This document shows, piece by piece, positions 34,893 to 43,739 of a DNA stretch of 64,000 bases. Position 1 is the first letter of the stretch. Each line of letters opens with the position of its first letter. The DNA lies in the NCBI GenBank assembly GCA_047921395.1, contig JBLRWH010000003.1, positions 16,031 through 80,030 of the forward strand, in the 5' to 3' direction. The DNA comes from XN24 sp047921395 (lineage in GTDB: Bacteria > Pseudomonadota > Gammaproteobacteria > Steroidobacterales > XN24). The translations under genes were made by a program, and so were the position numbers. The notes beneath the pieces are model-generated. The model was not told where the DNA came from. It was given only the letters and a program-made list of their open reading frames with translations, and ran no database searches.

Positions 34893-36358
34893 TTGCGTTC
34901 GCCTTCGCGCCGCGCCTCCACCCGGCGGCGCAGCGTGCCGATGATCGCATCGTAGAGCGCCATGCCGAGCACCTTGTCCTCGACGCCCGCCTCGATGCTG
35001 GGGTTGTCGTTGATTTCGATGACCACGGGCTTGCCGTCGATCTCCTTGATGTCCACGCCGTACAGGCCGTCGCCCATGAGCCTGGCGGCCTTGACCGCGG
35101 TCTGGACGACCGCGGGCGGCGCATCGGCCACGGCGAGCGTCTCGTAGTTGCCCCACACGTCCCGGCGCCGCCTGCTGGCCCAGTTGTAGATCTGCCAGTG
35201 GCCGCGCGCCATGAAGTACTTGCAGACGAACAGCGGCTCGCCTTCCAGCACGCCGACGCGCCAGTCGAAGTCGGTCGGGGCGTATTCCTGGCCGATGACG
35301 AGGTCCGAGGATTCCAGCATCTTGTCGGTCAGCTCCAGGTACTCCGCCTCGGTGTTCGCCTTGGCGACGCCCTGCGAGAACGACGAGTCCGGGATCTTGA
35401 GCACGCACGGCAGGCCGAGCCGTGCGAGGGCCTGCCGGCGCTGGCCGCGCTGGATGATCTCGGTGCGCGGGATCGGGATCTTCGCGCCCTTGAGGATCTC
35501 GGCGAGGTAGACCTTGTTCGCGCAGCGCAGGATCGAGTCCGGGTCGTCGATCACGGCGAGGCCCTCGGCCTGCGCGCGCCGCGAAAACCGCCAGGTATGG
35601 TGGTTGACCGCCGTCGTTTCGCGGATGAACAGCGCGTCGAACTCGGCGATGCGCGGGTAATCGTCGTGGCCGATGAACTCCACGCTGAAGCCCTGCCGGC
35701 GCGCCGCCTGCATGAAGCGATGCAGCGCCTGCTTGTCGGACGGCGCCTCGCTCTCCGCCGGGTTGACGAGGATGGCGAGGTCGAAGCGCGAACGGTCGCT
35801 GCGCTCGGGCTGGTAGCGCTTGCGGGCGAAGAACCGCCGCGCGGCATCGTGCATGAACTCGAGGTGCTGCTCCGGGATCTCGTCCATCGGCAGTGCGCGG
35901 ATGCCGCGCAGGCTCCACTTCTGTCCGCGGCCGAACTTGGCGCGCAGGAACGGGACCGGGAACAGGCGGAACAGCGCACGGGCGAGCGCCTGGTGCTGCG
36001 CGGCGACGTTTTCGCCGAAATAGATCGACAGCACGAAATCGTCCGACTTCAGCCGGGCCAGGCTCTTCTGGATGAGGTCTTCCACGTCGGTCGGGATGAA
36101 TCGCACGAAGCCCGGGGCGTTGAGGTCCTGGATGGTGCGCACATCCGGGATGACCCGGTGACCGCGCGCCTCGGCGAGCAGCGAGACATAGTACCCACGC
36201 GTCTGGTAGCCGTAGGAACGCGCGAGGTTGAACACCCGGATGCCGCGCGTGGGCCACGGCTCCGCCGGGCTGAGGTACTCGCTCACGGAGACGACAGCGC
36301 CGTCATGGCCGCCGAGCGTCCAGGCCCCAGGATCATCCACGACGATCAGGCGCCTCAT
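34889..36358 (-). CDS. RimK-like ATP-grasp ligase with RLAN-type N-terminal domain
   Basis: A 489-residue protein. Residues ~1-200 are a RimK-like ATP-grasp-associated N-terminal domain (RVFNLARSYGYQTRGYYVSL). The C-terminal ~280 residues are an ATP-grasp core: LPCVLKIPDSSFSQGV for ATP binding, QEYAPTDFDWRVGVL, and the metal-binding VVIEINDNPSI. ATP-grasp ligases make acyl-phosphate intermediates and form amide bonds; RimK itself adds glutamates to a protein C-terminus. Its substrate is unknown. It overlaps the genes on either side by 4 bases. Confidence 0.9.
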   Translation of the reverse strand: MRRLIVVDDPGAWTLGGHDGAVVSVSEYLSPAEPWPTRGIRVFNLARSYGYQTRGYYVSLLAEARGHRVIPDVRTIQDLNAPGFVRFIPTDVEDLIQKSLARLKSDDFVLSIYFGENVAAQHQALARALFRLFPVPFLRAKFGRGQKWSLRGIRALPMDEIPEQHLEFMHDAARRFFARKRYQPERSDRSRFDLAILVNPAESEAPSDKQALHRFMQAARRQGFSVEFIGHDDYPRIAEFDALFIRETTAVNHHTWRFSRRAQAEGLAVIDDPDSILRCANKVYLAEILKGAKIPIPRTEIIQRGQRRQALARLGLPCVLKIPDSSFSQGVAKANTEAEYLELTDKMLESSDLVIGQEYAPTDFDWRVGVLEGEPLFVCKYFMARGHWQIYNWASRRRRDVWGNYETLAVADAPPAVVQTAVKAARLMGDGLYGVDIKEIDGKPVVIEINDNPSIEAGVEDKVLGMALYDAIIGTLRRRVEARREGERK

Positions 36359-37077
36359 GGCAATTCTCCATCAGAGATCACGAGCAGGTTGGCATCGTAG
36401 GTCATGACGCCGAGCAAGATGGCGCGGATCAGGCGATCCACGCCGACGTCATAGTAGTGGCTGTCGTCGGCCAGCGGGTTGCCGATGAAGGGGTCCGCCA
36501 CCCGCACCTGCCCGCCCTCCTGGCCGCAGAGCACGACGAAGTGCCCGGTGGGCTCGCCGCGCAGGTCGTCGTAGACGGCGCGGTTGTTACGGTTCGTGTA
36601 TTCGCGCCGGCTGTCGTAGAGGTAGGTGGCGGAGAGCCCCGTCAACACCGGCAGCCCCGCGTCGAAGGGTACGTCAAGCAGCTCCGGCGTCAGGTCGTCG
36701 AATGCGATCTCGCCGCCGAGCTCGAGGAAACGGATGTAGGCGCGGCTCGCCAGCTCGAACCTCTTGCCCTGCTTGAACTCGAGCTGTGCAGTGAGCTTTG
36801 CGGCCAGCTCTGCCGGTTCGGCGCCGCGCCAGGACGGGTCGAAGATCTTCAGGTGGTAGCTGTAGACCCGCGCCTTCAGGCCGAGCTTCAGCGCATGGTT
36901 GCCGAGGTAGACGGCGAGAGTGCCGCCGTCCGGCAGCCCGCGTACCTCGGAGATGATCCGCGCGAGATCCATGCGGTGCCCGAGGTGCCGGTAGACGGCC
37001 TGCAGGCAGGTCGGCCCGCAGGTGACGTCATCCGGCTGCGGCTGCATGCGGATGTCGATAAAGGGGCTGGGGTTCAA
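36355..37077 (-). CDS. C39-like cysteine peptidase
   Basis: A 240-residue papain-fold protein, first gene of the amidoligase operon. The catalytic Cys is in DDVTCGPTCLQAVYRHLG, the His in TGHFVVLCGQ and the Asp in VRVADPFIG, the normal C39 order. C39 domains usually cut after Gly-Gly in leader peptides when fused to ABC exporters; here it is free and has no transporter. Without a signal peptide it should be cytoplasmic. It could process a peptide carrier, or act in reverse as an amidase on the ligases' product. Confidence 0.85.
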   Translation of the reverse strand: MNPSPFIDIRMQPQPDDVTCGPTCLQAVYRHLGHRMDLARIISEVRGLPDGGTLAVYLGNHALKLGLKARVYSYHLKIFDPSWRGAEPAELAAKLTAQLEFKQGKRFELASRAYIRFLELGGEIAFDDLTPELLDVPFDAGLPVLTGLSATYLYDSRREYTNRNNRAVYDDLRGEPTGHFVVLCGQEGGQVRVADPFIGNPLADDSHYYDVGVDRLIRAILLGVMTYDANLLVISDGELP

Positions 37078-37188
37078 GGGATGCCTTCGTGGTGACCAGA
37101 TGGGCCACTCTGGCGCCTTTTCGGGCCAAGGGTCAATGATGATCTGGCCCGCTGGCGGTCATGCTGCTCCAGCAGGCAGAATCCGGGC

Positions 37189-38211
37189 ATGACTCCGGAA
37201 ACTTCCCGGCTGGCCGAGCGCTGGCCGCAGCTTGCGCCGCCGGCGCTCGGCATCGTCGCGCTGATGCTGTTTCTCGTGCTGGGGCGGCCGCCGAGCGATC
37301 TCTATGGCTGGCGCATGCTGTTCGAGATCGGTCACACGCTGCTGTTCGGCGTGACGGCGCTGCTGATGCTGCGGCTCGTCCAGCGACTGCGCAGCGACGC
37401 GCGCCTCGAGCGTGGCGACTTCGTCATCGCGCTGCTCGCGACGGTGGTGCTGAGCCTGGTCTCGGAGGTCGCACAGCTGGCCCAGCCCGGGCGCCACGCA
37501 AACGTCGACGACGCCCTCAGCAACCTGACGGGGGCCGTGTGCTTCATTGCCATCGCCGCGGCGCTGCGTCCCTCGCTCTGGGCCAGCCTGGGCAAGGATG
37601 GCCCGATCGCGGCGCGCCTGGTGCTGATCGGCGCGGTGCTGGCCCTCGGGCTGGCCGTCATGCCGCTTGCCGGCGTCGCCTGGAGCTACGGCATGCGCGC
37701 CGCGGCGTTTCCCGTCCTCGCCGACCTGACGATGCGCTGGCAGCGGCCCTTCCTCGGCGTGGGACGCTCCGAGCTGGCTGTCGTGCGGGCCCCGGCAGGG
37801 TGGGAAGGGCAGGCCGGCAACCGCGTCGCCCGGCTGACGTTCCTCGATGCGCCCTGGCCGGGCTTCACCGTGCGCGAGCCCTATCCCGACTGGTCGACCC
37901 ATGAGGCGCTGCGCTTCCAGGTCTGGTCCGAGCTCGAGACCCCCGTGGAGATCGTCCTGCGGGTGGACGACTCACGCCGCGACCGGCCGCATCGCGATCG
38001 CTTCAATGGCAGTTTCATCGTCACGCCGGGCCTCAACGACTTCACGATCGCGCTGGAGACCATCGCGCATGGCCCACGCGACCGGGAAATGGACCTCGGC
38101 GACATCAGCCAGTTCATCCTGTTCAGCCGCCGCCCGGAGGAACCCTTCGAGCTGTACTTCAGCCGCTTCTGGCTCGAAGGCGACGACGCGAGGATTGCCG
38201 CCGCGCCTTGA
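37189..38211 (+). CDS. VanZ-like membrane protein with C-terminal beta domain (first of a twin pair)
   Basis: A 340-residue protein. The N-terminal ~140 residues have about four membrane helices in a VanZ-like layout (FEIGHTLLFGVTALL, SLVSEVAQLAQPGRHANVDD). One more helix (residues ~144-162) precedes a ~175-residue extracytoplasmic beta-rich domain (FTVREPYPDWSTHEALRF, FIVTPGLNDFTIAL) that resembles carbohydrate-binding or CIA30-like sandwiches. VanZ-like proteins are linked to surface polymers and lipids, but the function is unknown. It is followed 53 bases later by a paralogue and transcribed divergently from the amidoligase operon. Confidence 0.72.
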   Translation: MTPETSRLAERWPQLAPPALGIVALMLFLVLGRPPSDLYGWRMLFEIGHTLLFGVTALLMLRLVQRLRSDARLERGDFVIALLATVVLSLVSEVAQLAQPGRHANVDDALSNLTGAVCFIAIAAALRPSLWASLGKDGPIAARLVLIGAVLALGLAVMPLAGVAWSYGMRAAAFPVLADLTMRWQRPFLGVGRSELAVVRAPAGWEGQAGNRVARLTFLDAPWPGFTVREPYPDWSTHEALRFQVWSELETPVEIVLRVDDSRRDRPHRDRFNGSFIVTPGLNDFTIALETIAHGPRDREMDLGDISQFILFSRRPEEPFELYFSRFWLEGDDARIAAAP

Positions 38212-38264
38212 CGGGATTAGGGTAGGCCGCAGTCGCAGCATCGCGACCGCCGCCGAGGCCCGCA

Positions 38265-39287
38265 GTGAGCGAAAAAGACCCCGCCGAAATCCCCGATCGT
38301 GTGCCCGTTTCCGGTGCTCGCCGGGGCCCGGGTGCGCGCCTCATGGTGCTCTATGGCGCCATGGTGCTGTTCCTGCTGGCCGTGTTCGGCCTCGAGAAGC
38401 CGCGGGGCCTGCTGGAGCTGACCCTGCATGACCTCAGGGAGGTCTTCTTCTTCGGATTTGCCGGGCTCGTCATCCTCGAGCTGACGGCGCTCATCGGCCG
38501 GCGCTGGATCCGCAAGCGCTCGCTTTACTACGCGGTCGCCATGGTGGCGGTGCTGGCGCTGCTGTCCGGCTACGAAATGCTCGTCGAGAGCGACGCGGAG
38601 TTCCCATGGCGCTGGCTGCGCAGCCTGGTCGGCGCGGTCGGGTTCCTCGCGCTCAGCGCGGCGCTGGACCGGGGCCTGAAGCGCGAGCATGCCTGGCTGC
38701 GCGGCTGGCCGCGGCGCTCGCTGGCGATCGTGGCCACGCTGTTGATCGTCGTGGTGCTGCAGGCTCTGTTCCCGGTGTTTGTGTCCTATGCGGGCCGGGC
38801 CGGCGCGTTCCCCGTGGTCATCGACCTGGCCAGTTCCTGGCAGGAACCGTTCATCGAGGTGGAAGGCGCGGAGCTGTTCGTCGGCAAGGGCCCGGAGGAG
38901 TGGTCGCGGCGGGCAGGGCGGCGCGTCGCGGTCCTGTTGCTCGACGGCACGCCCGGCGCCGGCCTCACGGTGCACGAGCCGTTCAAGGACTGGAGCGGCG
39001 TGTCGATGCTGATGATCAACGTGTACTCCACGGCAGAGCGGCCGGTCCGGGTGATCTTGCGGCTCGAAGACCGTCCCAGGCAACAGCCGCCAGAAAACCG
39101 CATCGATTACGCCCTGCGGGTCGTGCCGGGGGCCAACGACTTCTACATTCCGCTCGAGGCGCTGTCGGAGACGCCTGCGGGCCGGGAATTCAAGCTGCAC
39201 TCGATCCGCCGCATCGGCCTCTATCTCGATGAGCCGACGGACCCGCTGCGGATCTACGTGCACCGCATCCGCGTTTCCGAGACATGA
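38265..39287 (+). CDS. Membrane protein with C-terminal beta domain (second of a twin pair)
   Basis: Also 340 residues. The N-terminal part has four to five membrane helices and weak VanZ resemblance. The C-terminal domain aligns with that of the gene before it: GAFPVVIDLASSWQEPFIEV, LTVHEPFKDWSG, RVVPGANDFYIPLEAL, IGLYLDEPTDPLRIY. The two arose by tandem duplication and have diverged strongly in the membrane part. Its stop overlaps the start of rlmJ by 4 bases (ATGA). Confidence 0.7.
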   Translation: MSEKDPAEIPDRVPVSGARRGPGARLMVLYGAMVLFLLAVFGLEKPRGLLELTLHDLREVFFFGFAGLVILELTALIGRRWIRKRSLYYAVAMVAVLALLSGYEMLVESDAEFPWRWLRSLVGAVGFLALSAALDRGLKREHAWLRGWPRRSLAIVATLLIVVVLQALFPVFVSYAGRAGAFPVVIDLASSWQEPFIEVEGAELFVGKGPEEWSRRAGRRVAVLLLDGTPGAGLTVHEPFKDWSGVSMLMINVYSTAERPVRVILRLEDRPRQQPPENRIDYALRVVPGANDFYIPLEALSETPAGREFKLHSIRRIGLYLDEPTDPLRIYVHRIRVSET

Positions 39288-40135
39288 ACTACCGGCACGC
39301 CTACCATGCCGGGAACTTCGCCGATGTCCTGAAACATGCCGTGACGGTCGCCGTGCTCGCGCGCATGCAGGAACGGCCCAAGCCGCTCTGTTACGTGGAA
39401 AGCCACGCCGGCGCCGGCCTCTACCGCCTGGACGCGCCCGAGGCGCTGCGTTCCAAGGAAGCCCAGACGGGCATCGTGCGGCTGAAGGGCATGGCGCCTC
39501 GCAGCGCCGCGCTCGGCGCGTACCTCCGGATCGTGGCCGCGCTGCCGGAGAACGCCGAGGGGTTGCGGGCCTATCCGGGATCTCCCCTGATCGCCGCCAG
39601 CCTGCTCCGGGAGGAGGATCGCCTGGTGCTGGTCGAGGCGGTACCGGACGAGGCCGCTGCGCTGCGCCAGCTGTTCCGGCGGGATGCGCGCGTGGCGGTG
39701 CACTGCCGCGACGGCTGGGAGGCGCTGGGCGGGCTGCTGCCGCCGGCGCCCCGCCGCGGCCTGTTGCTCGTGGATCCGCCCTACGAGGCGCCCGACGACC
39801 TGCGTCGCGTGGTGGAAGGGCTCGCCCTCGCCAGGCGTCGCTGGCCGGTGGGCGTGCTGGCTGCCTGGTACCCGATCAAGGACCGTCGCGTGCTGCGCCC
39901 GTTCTACCGCGAGCTGGGTGCCACAGGGCTGGGCAGCCTGCTGCGGGTCGAGCTCTCGGTACGGCCTGACGACAATCCGGCGGGGCTCAATGGCAGCGGC
40001 ATCGTCATCGCCGCCCCGCCCTGGGGCCTCGAAGAGGACCTGCGCCAATTGCTCGCGGAGCTGGTCCGGCCGCTGCAGCAGGCGGATGCCCCGCCGCCGC
40101 GGGTCGACTGGCTGGTGCAGCCGGGTTCGGCCTGA
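39284..40135 (+). CDS. rlmJ: 23S rRNA (adenine(2030)-N6)-methyltransferase RlmJ
   Basis: Methylates A2030 of 23S rRNA with SAM. At 283 residues it has the family length. Diagnostic parts are the N-terminal MNYRHAYHAGNFADVLKH, the SAM-binding YVESHAGAGLY, and the DPPY catalytic motif in LLLVDPPYEAPDD. The C-terminus GSGIVIAAPPWGLEEDL is also conserved. It overlaps the preceding gene by 4 bases, although no functional link is known. Confidence 0.95.
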   Translation: MNYRHAYHAGNFADVLKHAVTVAVLARMQERPKPLCYVESHAGAGLYRLDAPEALRSKEAQTGIVRLKGMAPRSAALGAYLRIVAALPENAEGLRAYPGSPLIAASLLREEDRLVLVEAVPDEAAALRQLFRRDARVAVHCRDGWEALGGLLPPAPRRGLLLVDPPYEAPDDLRRVVEGLALARRRWPVGVLAAWYPIKDRRVLRPFYRELGATGLGSLLRVELSVRPDDNPAGLNGSGIVIAAPPWGLEEDLRQLLAELVRPLQQADAPPPRVDWLVQPGSA

Positions 40136-40237
40136 CCCCCGGCCGGCCGCACCGCCGATGATGCGGCGTTATCGAGAACTCCATCACGCCGGGAGCCGGT
40201 CATCACTGCTAGCCTCCGCTTCACGGAGGACCGGAAC

Positions 40238-40801
40238 ATGGCTGATTTCAAACCGATCACCGAGAGCTACTGGGTAGAGTCGGGCCGACTGCTGGCGGGC
40301 GAGCATCCGGGACACTGGGACGAGAGCATCATGCGCCGCCGGATCTCCGGGCTGCTCGACGCAGGCATCACGCTCTTCATCGACCTCAGCTCACCGGACG
40401 ATGGCGCTCGTCCCTACAAGGCGCTGCTCGAGAAGGTCTCGCGGAAACGTGGCATCTACACCGAGTACTTGTCGGTGCCGCTGCCCGAGGAGGCTGTCCC
40501 GGATCACGTGGAAGACATGGTCTATGCGCTGAGCGAGATCCAGTTCGCGCTGGAGTCCGGGCTCCGCGTCTACGTGCATTGCACCGATGGGGTGGGCCGG
40601 ACCGGGATGGTCACCGGCTGCTGGCTCGTGGAGCGGGGCTTCGATCCGGAGGATGCGCTGGACGAGCTGGCGCGCCGCTTTGCCGCGATGAGCAAGGCGA
40701 AGTTCCACCATGGCACGCCGTCGAGCGCCCTGCAGGCGGAATGGGTCGAGAACTGGGAACCCATGCTCTCGATGCGCGAAGAGCGCAGCGAGGCCTCCTG
40801 A
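40238..40801 (+). CDS. Dual-specificity/tyrosine protein phosphatase-like protein
   Basis: A 187-residue protein with the cysteine-phosphatase signature HCTDGVGRTG (HCX5R(T)) near residues 113-122. An upstream Asp in LSSPDD may serve as part of the general-acid loop. The preceding LLDAGITLFIDLSSP segment is typical of DSP-like folds. Substrates could be phosphotyrosine proteins or phosphoinositide-like molecules. No partner kinase is adjacent. Confidence 0.82.
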   Translation: MADFKPITESYWVESGRLLAGEHPGHWDESIMRRRISGLLDAGITLFIDLSSPDDGARPYKALLEKVSRKRGIYTEYLSVPLPEEAVPDHVEDMVYALSEIQFALESGLRVYVHCTDGVGRTGMVTGCWLVERGFDPEDALDELARRFAAMSKAKFHHGTPSSALQAEWVENWEPMLSMREERSEAS

Positions 40802-40825
40802 CGCCGCCGATCTCCCGCCGTGCGG

Positions 40826-42325
40826 CTAGCCACGTGCCGCGCTGTCGATTTCCGGCATCGGGGCGCCCTCGGGCGCCGTCTCGATCGTGATCCCCCGGAA
40901 GCCCAGCAACATCGCGACGAACGGGTTCACCAGGTTCAGGAAGCACCACGGCAGGTAGGCCAGCGTCGCAACACCCAGCGTGGCCGCCATGTAGGCGCCG
41001 CAGGTATTCCACGGGATCAGCGGCGAGGTCAGCGTGCCGGCGTCCTCGATGGTGCGCGAGAGGTTGCGCGCCTTGAGACGACGGCGCCGGAACTCGGCGC
41101 GGAACATTCGGCCCGGGAGGACGATCGCGATGTACTGGTCCCCCGTGACGATGTTCGTGCCGATCGAGGTCGCGATCACCGCAGCGATCAGCGCGCCGGT
41201 GCTCTTCGCTGCGCGGATCACGCCCTGGATGATCCGCTGCAGCATGCCGCCGTGCTCCAGCACCGCGCCGAGCGTCAGCGCCGAAATGACCAGCCAGATG
41301 GTGGTCAGCACGCTGCTCATGCCGCCCCGCGACAGCAGGTTGTCCACGACCTCGTTGCCTGTCTGCGCCACGTAGCCGTCGAACAGGCTGATCCACGCCC
41401 CCTTGAGCATCGCCAGGCTCGCACCGAGCTCGCCGGCGCCGCCATAAGCCGCCACCACCCCGGGCTGCAGCAGGATGGCGAACACCGCACCGAGCAGTGC
41501 GCCGAACAGGAGCACCGGCAGCGCATGATAGCGAGCGACCGCCAGGCCGAGCACCACCACCAGGGGCACCAGCGTCCAGAGGCTGAGGTTGAAGTTGGCC
41601 GCCAGCACATCCGGCAGCGTGCCGAGCGCAACCTCACCCGCCGGGCCCTCGCCGAGGAAGCCGACCAGCGTGAACCCCGCAAGCGCAATCAGGAAGGACG
41701 GGCCGGTGGTGTAGACCATGTGCCGGATGTGGGTGAACAGCTCGGTGCCCGCCACTGCGGGCGCCAGGTTCGTCGTGTCCGACAGCGGCGACATCTTGTC
41801 GCCGAAGTAGGCGCCGGAGATCACCGCGCCGGCGGTGACCTCGGGCGACAGTCCCAGGCCCTGCGCGATGCCCATGAGCCCGATGCCGATCGTGCCCGCG
41901 GTGGTCCAGCTCGAGCCGATGGAGACGGACACGAGCGCGCAGATCAGGCAGGCCGTCGGATAGAAGATCGACGGCGACAGCAGCTGCACGCCGTAATAGA
42001 TCATCGCGGGGACCGTGCCGGAGATGCTCCAGGTGCCGATCAGCGCACCGATCGCCAGCAGGATCAGGATCGCGCTCATGGCGGTCGAGATACCATTGAC
42101 GATCGCCTCGAGGATGTCCGGCCAGCGCTCGCCGTTGTAGATGGCGATCAGCGCGGCGACCGCGGCGGTGAGCGTCAGGGCGACCTGGTTGGCGCCTTGC
42201 GACGAGTCCGCGCCGAACAGCCAGATCGACGTCGACAACAGCAGCACGAGCAGGAAGACCGGCGCAAGGGATTGCGCCAGGCTCGGGACGCGGATCGACG
42301 CTCCGTTCGCGGCGGGCTCCGGCAA
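40826..42325 (-). CDS. nhaC: Na+/H+ antiporter, NhaC family
   Basis: A 499-residue inner-membrane antiporter with about 12 helices. NhaC-type signatures are ISGAYFGDKMSPLSDTTNLA near residues 170-190, SSWTTAGTIGIGLMG, and IPWNTCGAYMAATLGV near the C-terminus. It exchanges Na+ for H+ and helps with salt and pH balance, fitting a marine or saline habitat. Some relatives exchange malate or lactate, so the assignment is at family level. It follows the ABC1 kinase gene on the same strand after 69 bases. Confidence 0.88.
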   Translation of the reverse strand: MPEPAANGASIRVPSLAQSLAPVFLLVLLLSTSIWLFGADSSQGANQVALTLTAAVAALIAIYNGERWPDILEAIVNGISTAMSAILILLAIGALIGTWSISGTVPAMIYYGVQLLSPSIFYPTACLICALVSVSIGSSWTTAGTIGIGLMGIAQGLGLSPEVTAGAVISGAYFGDKMSPLSDTTNLAPAVAGTELFTHIRHMVYTTGPSFLIALAGFTLVGFLGEGPAGEVALGTLPDVLAANFNLSLWTLVPLVVVLGLAVARYHALPVLLFGALLGAVFAILLQPGVVAAYGGAGELGASLAMLKGAWISLFDGYVAQTGNEVVDNLLSRGGMSSVLTTIWLVISALTLGAVLEHGGMLQRIIQGVIRAAKSTGALIAAVIATSIGTNIVTGDQYIAIVLPGRMFRAEFRRRRLKARNLSRTIEDAGTLTSPLIPWNTCGAYMAATLGVATLAYLPWCFLNLVNPFVAMLLGFRGITIETAPEGAPMPEIDSAARG

Positions 42326-42394
42326 GTGGGTTCTCCGTGCGCGGCAGTGGGTCCGCCGCAGTATAAGCCACGGCCGGCGCGCGGCGCCCCGGAC

Positions 42395-43732
42395 TCAGAT
42401 TCGCGCGAGCAGGTAGTCGCGCATCTCGACGCGCGCCTTGAGCCGGTGGCAGAGCAGGAAGCTGCCGCCGAGCTTGCGGTGCAGCACCGCGGTCGCCGCC
42501 GGCGGGTTCCGGAACTCCCGTGAACGGAACACGATGTTCAGGCCCGCTGCCGCCGCGCGCGAGGCCAGGTCCGATGCACCGAAGTCGTAGGCGCCATCGG
42601 TCGTGAGCGGCTCGCAAACCATCATGATGAGATTCACTATCAGCTCCTGGTGCCGTTCCGAGTCGGTGTCGCGCAGGTAGCCGATTTCCGCTGCATACCT
42701 GGCGACCCCCGCGCGGTCGTTTTCGAGGATCGCGCGCGTGATGCGTCGATAGCGGTCGACGAAGTCCTGCGGGAAGGTCACCGCGGCGCCCAGGTCCAGC
42801 AGCGCGATCCGCCCGTCCTCGTGCCGGTAAAGGTAGTTGGCGAAGTTCGGATCGGTCTGCATGAAGCGAAACTCGTACAGTTCCCGGAACGTCAGGTCCT
42901 GGATCGCCACCGCGATGCCATCCCGGACGTCCTGTGGAATAGCCTCGCGGATCAGCCTGTCGAGCGGCTCGCCCTCGATCCAGTCCATCGCGAGAATGCG
43001 CTGGGTGCTGAAATCGCGGTGCACCCGCGGCACGATGAAGCGATCGTCGTCGGCCAGCAGCGCGTGGTAGCGCTCGAGGTTCGCGGCCTCGGTGTGGTAG
43101 TCGGCTTCCTGCCGGAGTTGCCGCTTGGCCTCCTCGACGATATCCGAGACGTCGAGCTCGCGCGGCAGCAGGCGTGCCATGTTCAGGAACATCGCCAGGT
43201 TGTCCACGTCGCTGTCGATGCTCTTGGCGACGCCCGGGTACTGGATCTTGAGAGCCATGGCCCGGCCATCGCGGGCCACCGCGCGATGCACCTGGCCGAT
43301 GGACGCCGAGGCCGCAGGCTCGAAATCGAACTCCGTGAAACGCGCTTGCCAGCCCTTGCCGTACTCGCGACCGAACAGCCGCTTCACCTGCGTCTGCGGC
43401 ATGACGTCCGCCGACGAGCGCAACACCGCCAGCGCCTCGGCGAATTCCGGCGGCAGCACGTGGCTGCTTTCCATGGAGAGCAGCTGGCCGAGCTTCATCG
43501 CCGCGCCGCGCATGTGCGCGAGCTGCTTCGCGAGGCGTGTCGCGTTGGCCCCGGAAAGCAGCGCAGAGGTCGCCTTGCCGGTCGCCTTGCCGGTGGCCCG
43601 CCGCATGCTCTCCGCGATCCCCCCGAGCGCCATGCCACCAGCCGTCAGCCCCATGCGGAACAGCCGCCCCGTGCGCGTCACGGGTACCCTTGACTGGCGT
43701 CGTCCGGGAGGGGGTTTGGGCTTGTCGCTCAC
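42395..43732 (-). CDS. ABC1/UbiB-family (COQ8-like) atypical kinase
   Basis: A 445-residue ADCK-type atypical kinase. The KxGQ motif is in MKLGQLLSM, the alanine-rich loop in ASASIGQVHRA, and the metal-binding region reads QTDPNFANYLY and IALLDLGAAV. The TDPNFANYLY form is closer to eukaryotic COQ8/ADCK3 than to E. coli UbiB, which has an HADPHPGN-type motif. These proteins support quinone synthesis, probably by moving lipid precursors, and have ATPase activity. The start is a GTG at 43732. No ubi genes are nearby. Confidence 0.87.
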   Translation of the reverse strand: MSDKPKPPPGRRQSRVPVTRTGRLFRMGLTAGGMALGGIAESMRRATGKATGKATSALLSGANATRLAKQLAHMRGAAMKLGQLLSMESSHVLPPEFAEALAVLRSSADVMPQTQVKRLFGREYGKGWQARFTEFDFEPAASASIGQVHRAVARDGRAMALKIQYPGVAKSIDSDVDNLAMFLNMARLLPRELDVSDIVEEAKRQLRQEADYHTEAANLERYHALLADDDRFIVPRVHRDFSTQRILAMDWIEGEPLDRLIREAIPQDVRDGIAVAIQDLTFRELYEFRFMQTDPNFANYLYRHEDGRIALLDLGAAVTFPQDFVDRYRRITRAILENDRAGVARYAAEIGYLRDTDSERHQELIVNLIMMVCEPLTTDGAYDFGASDLASRAAAAGLNIVFRSREFRNPPAATAVLHRKLGGSFLLCHRLKARVEMRDYLLARI

Positions 43733-43739
43733 GGTGTGG

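Noticed and set aside
33657..36257. An apparent 866-residue fusion ending in the GCS2 domain
   Set aside because: The N-terminal half is a shadow frame of the ATP-grasp gene. The GCS2 gene has its own GTG overlapping the ATP-grasp stop, so there are two genes, not a fusion.
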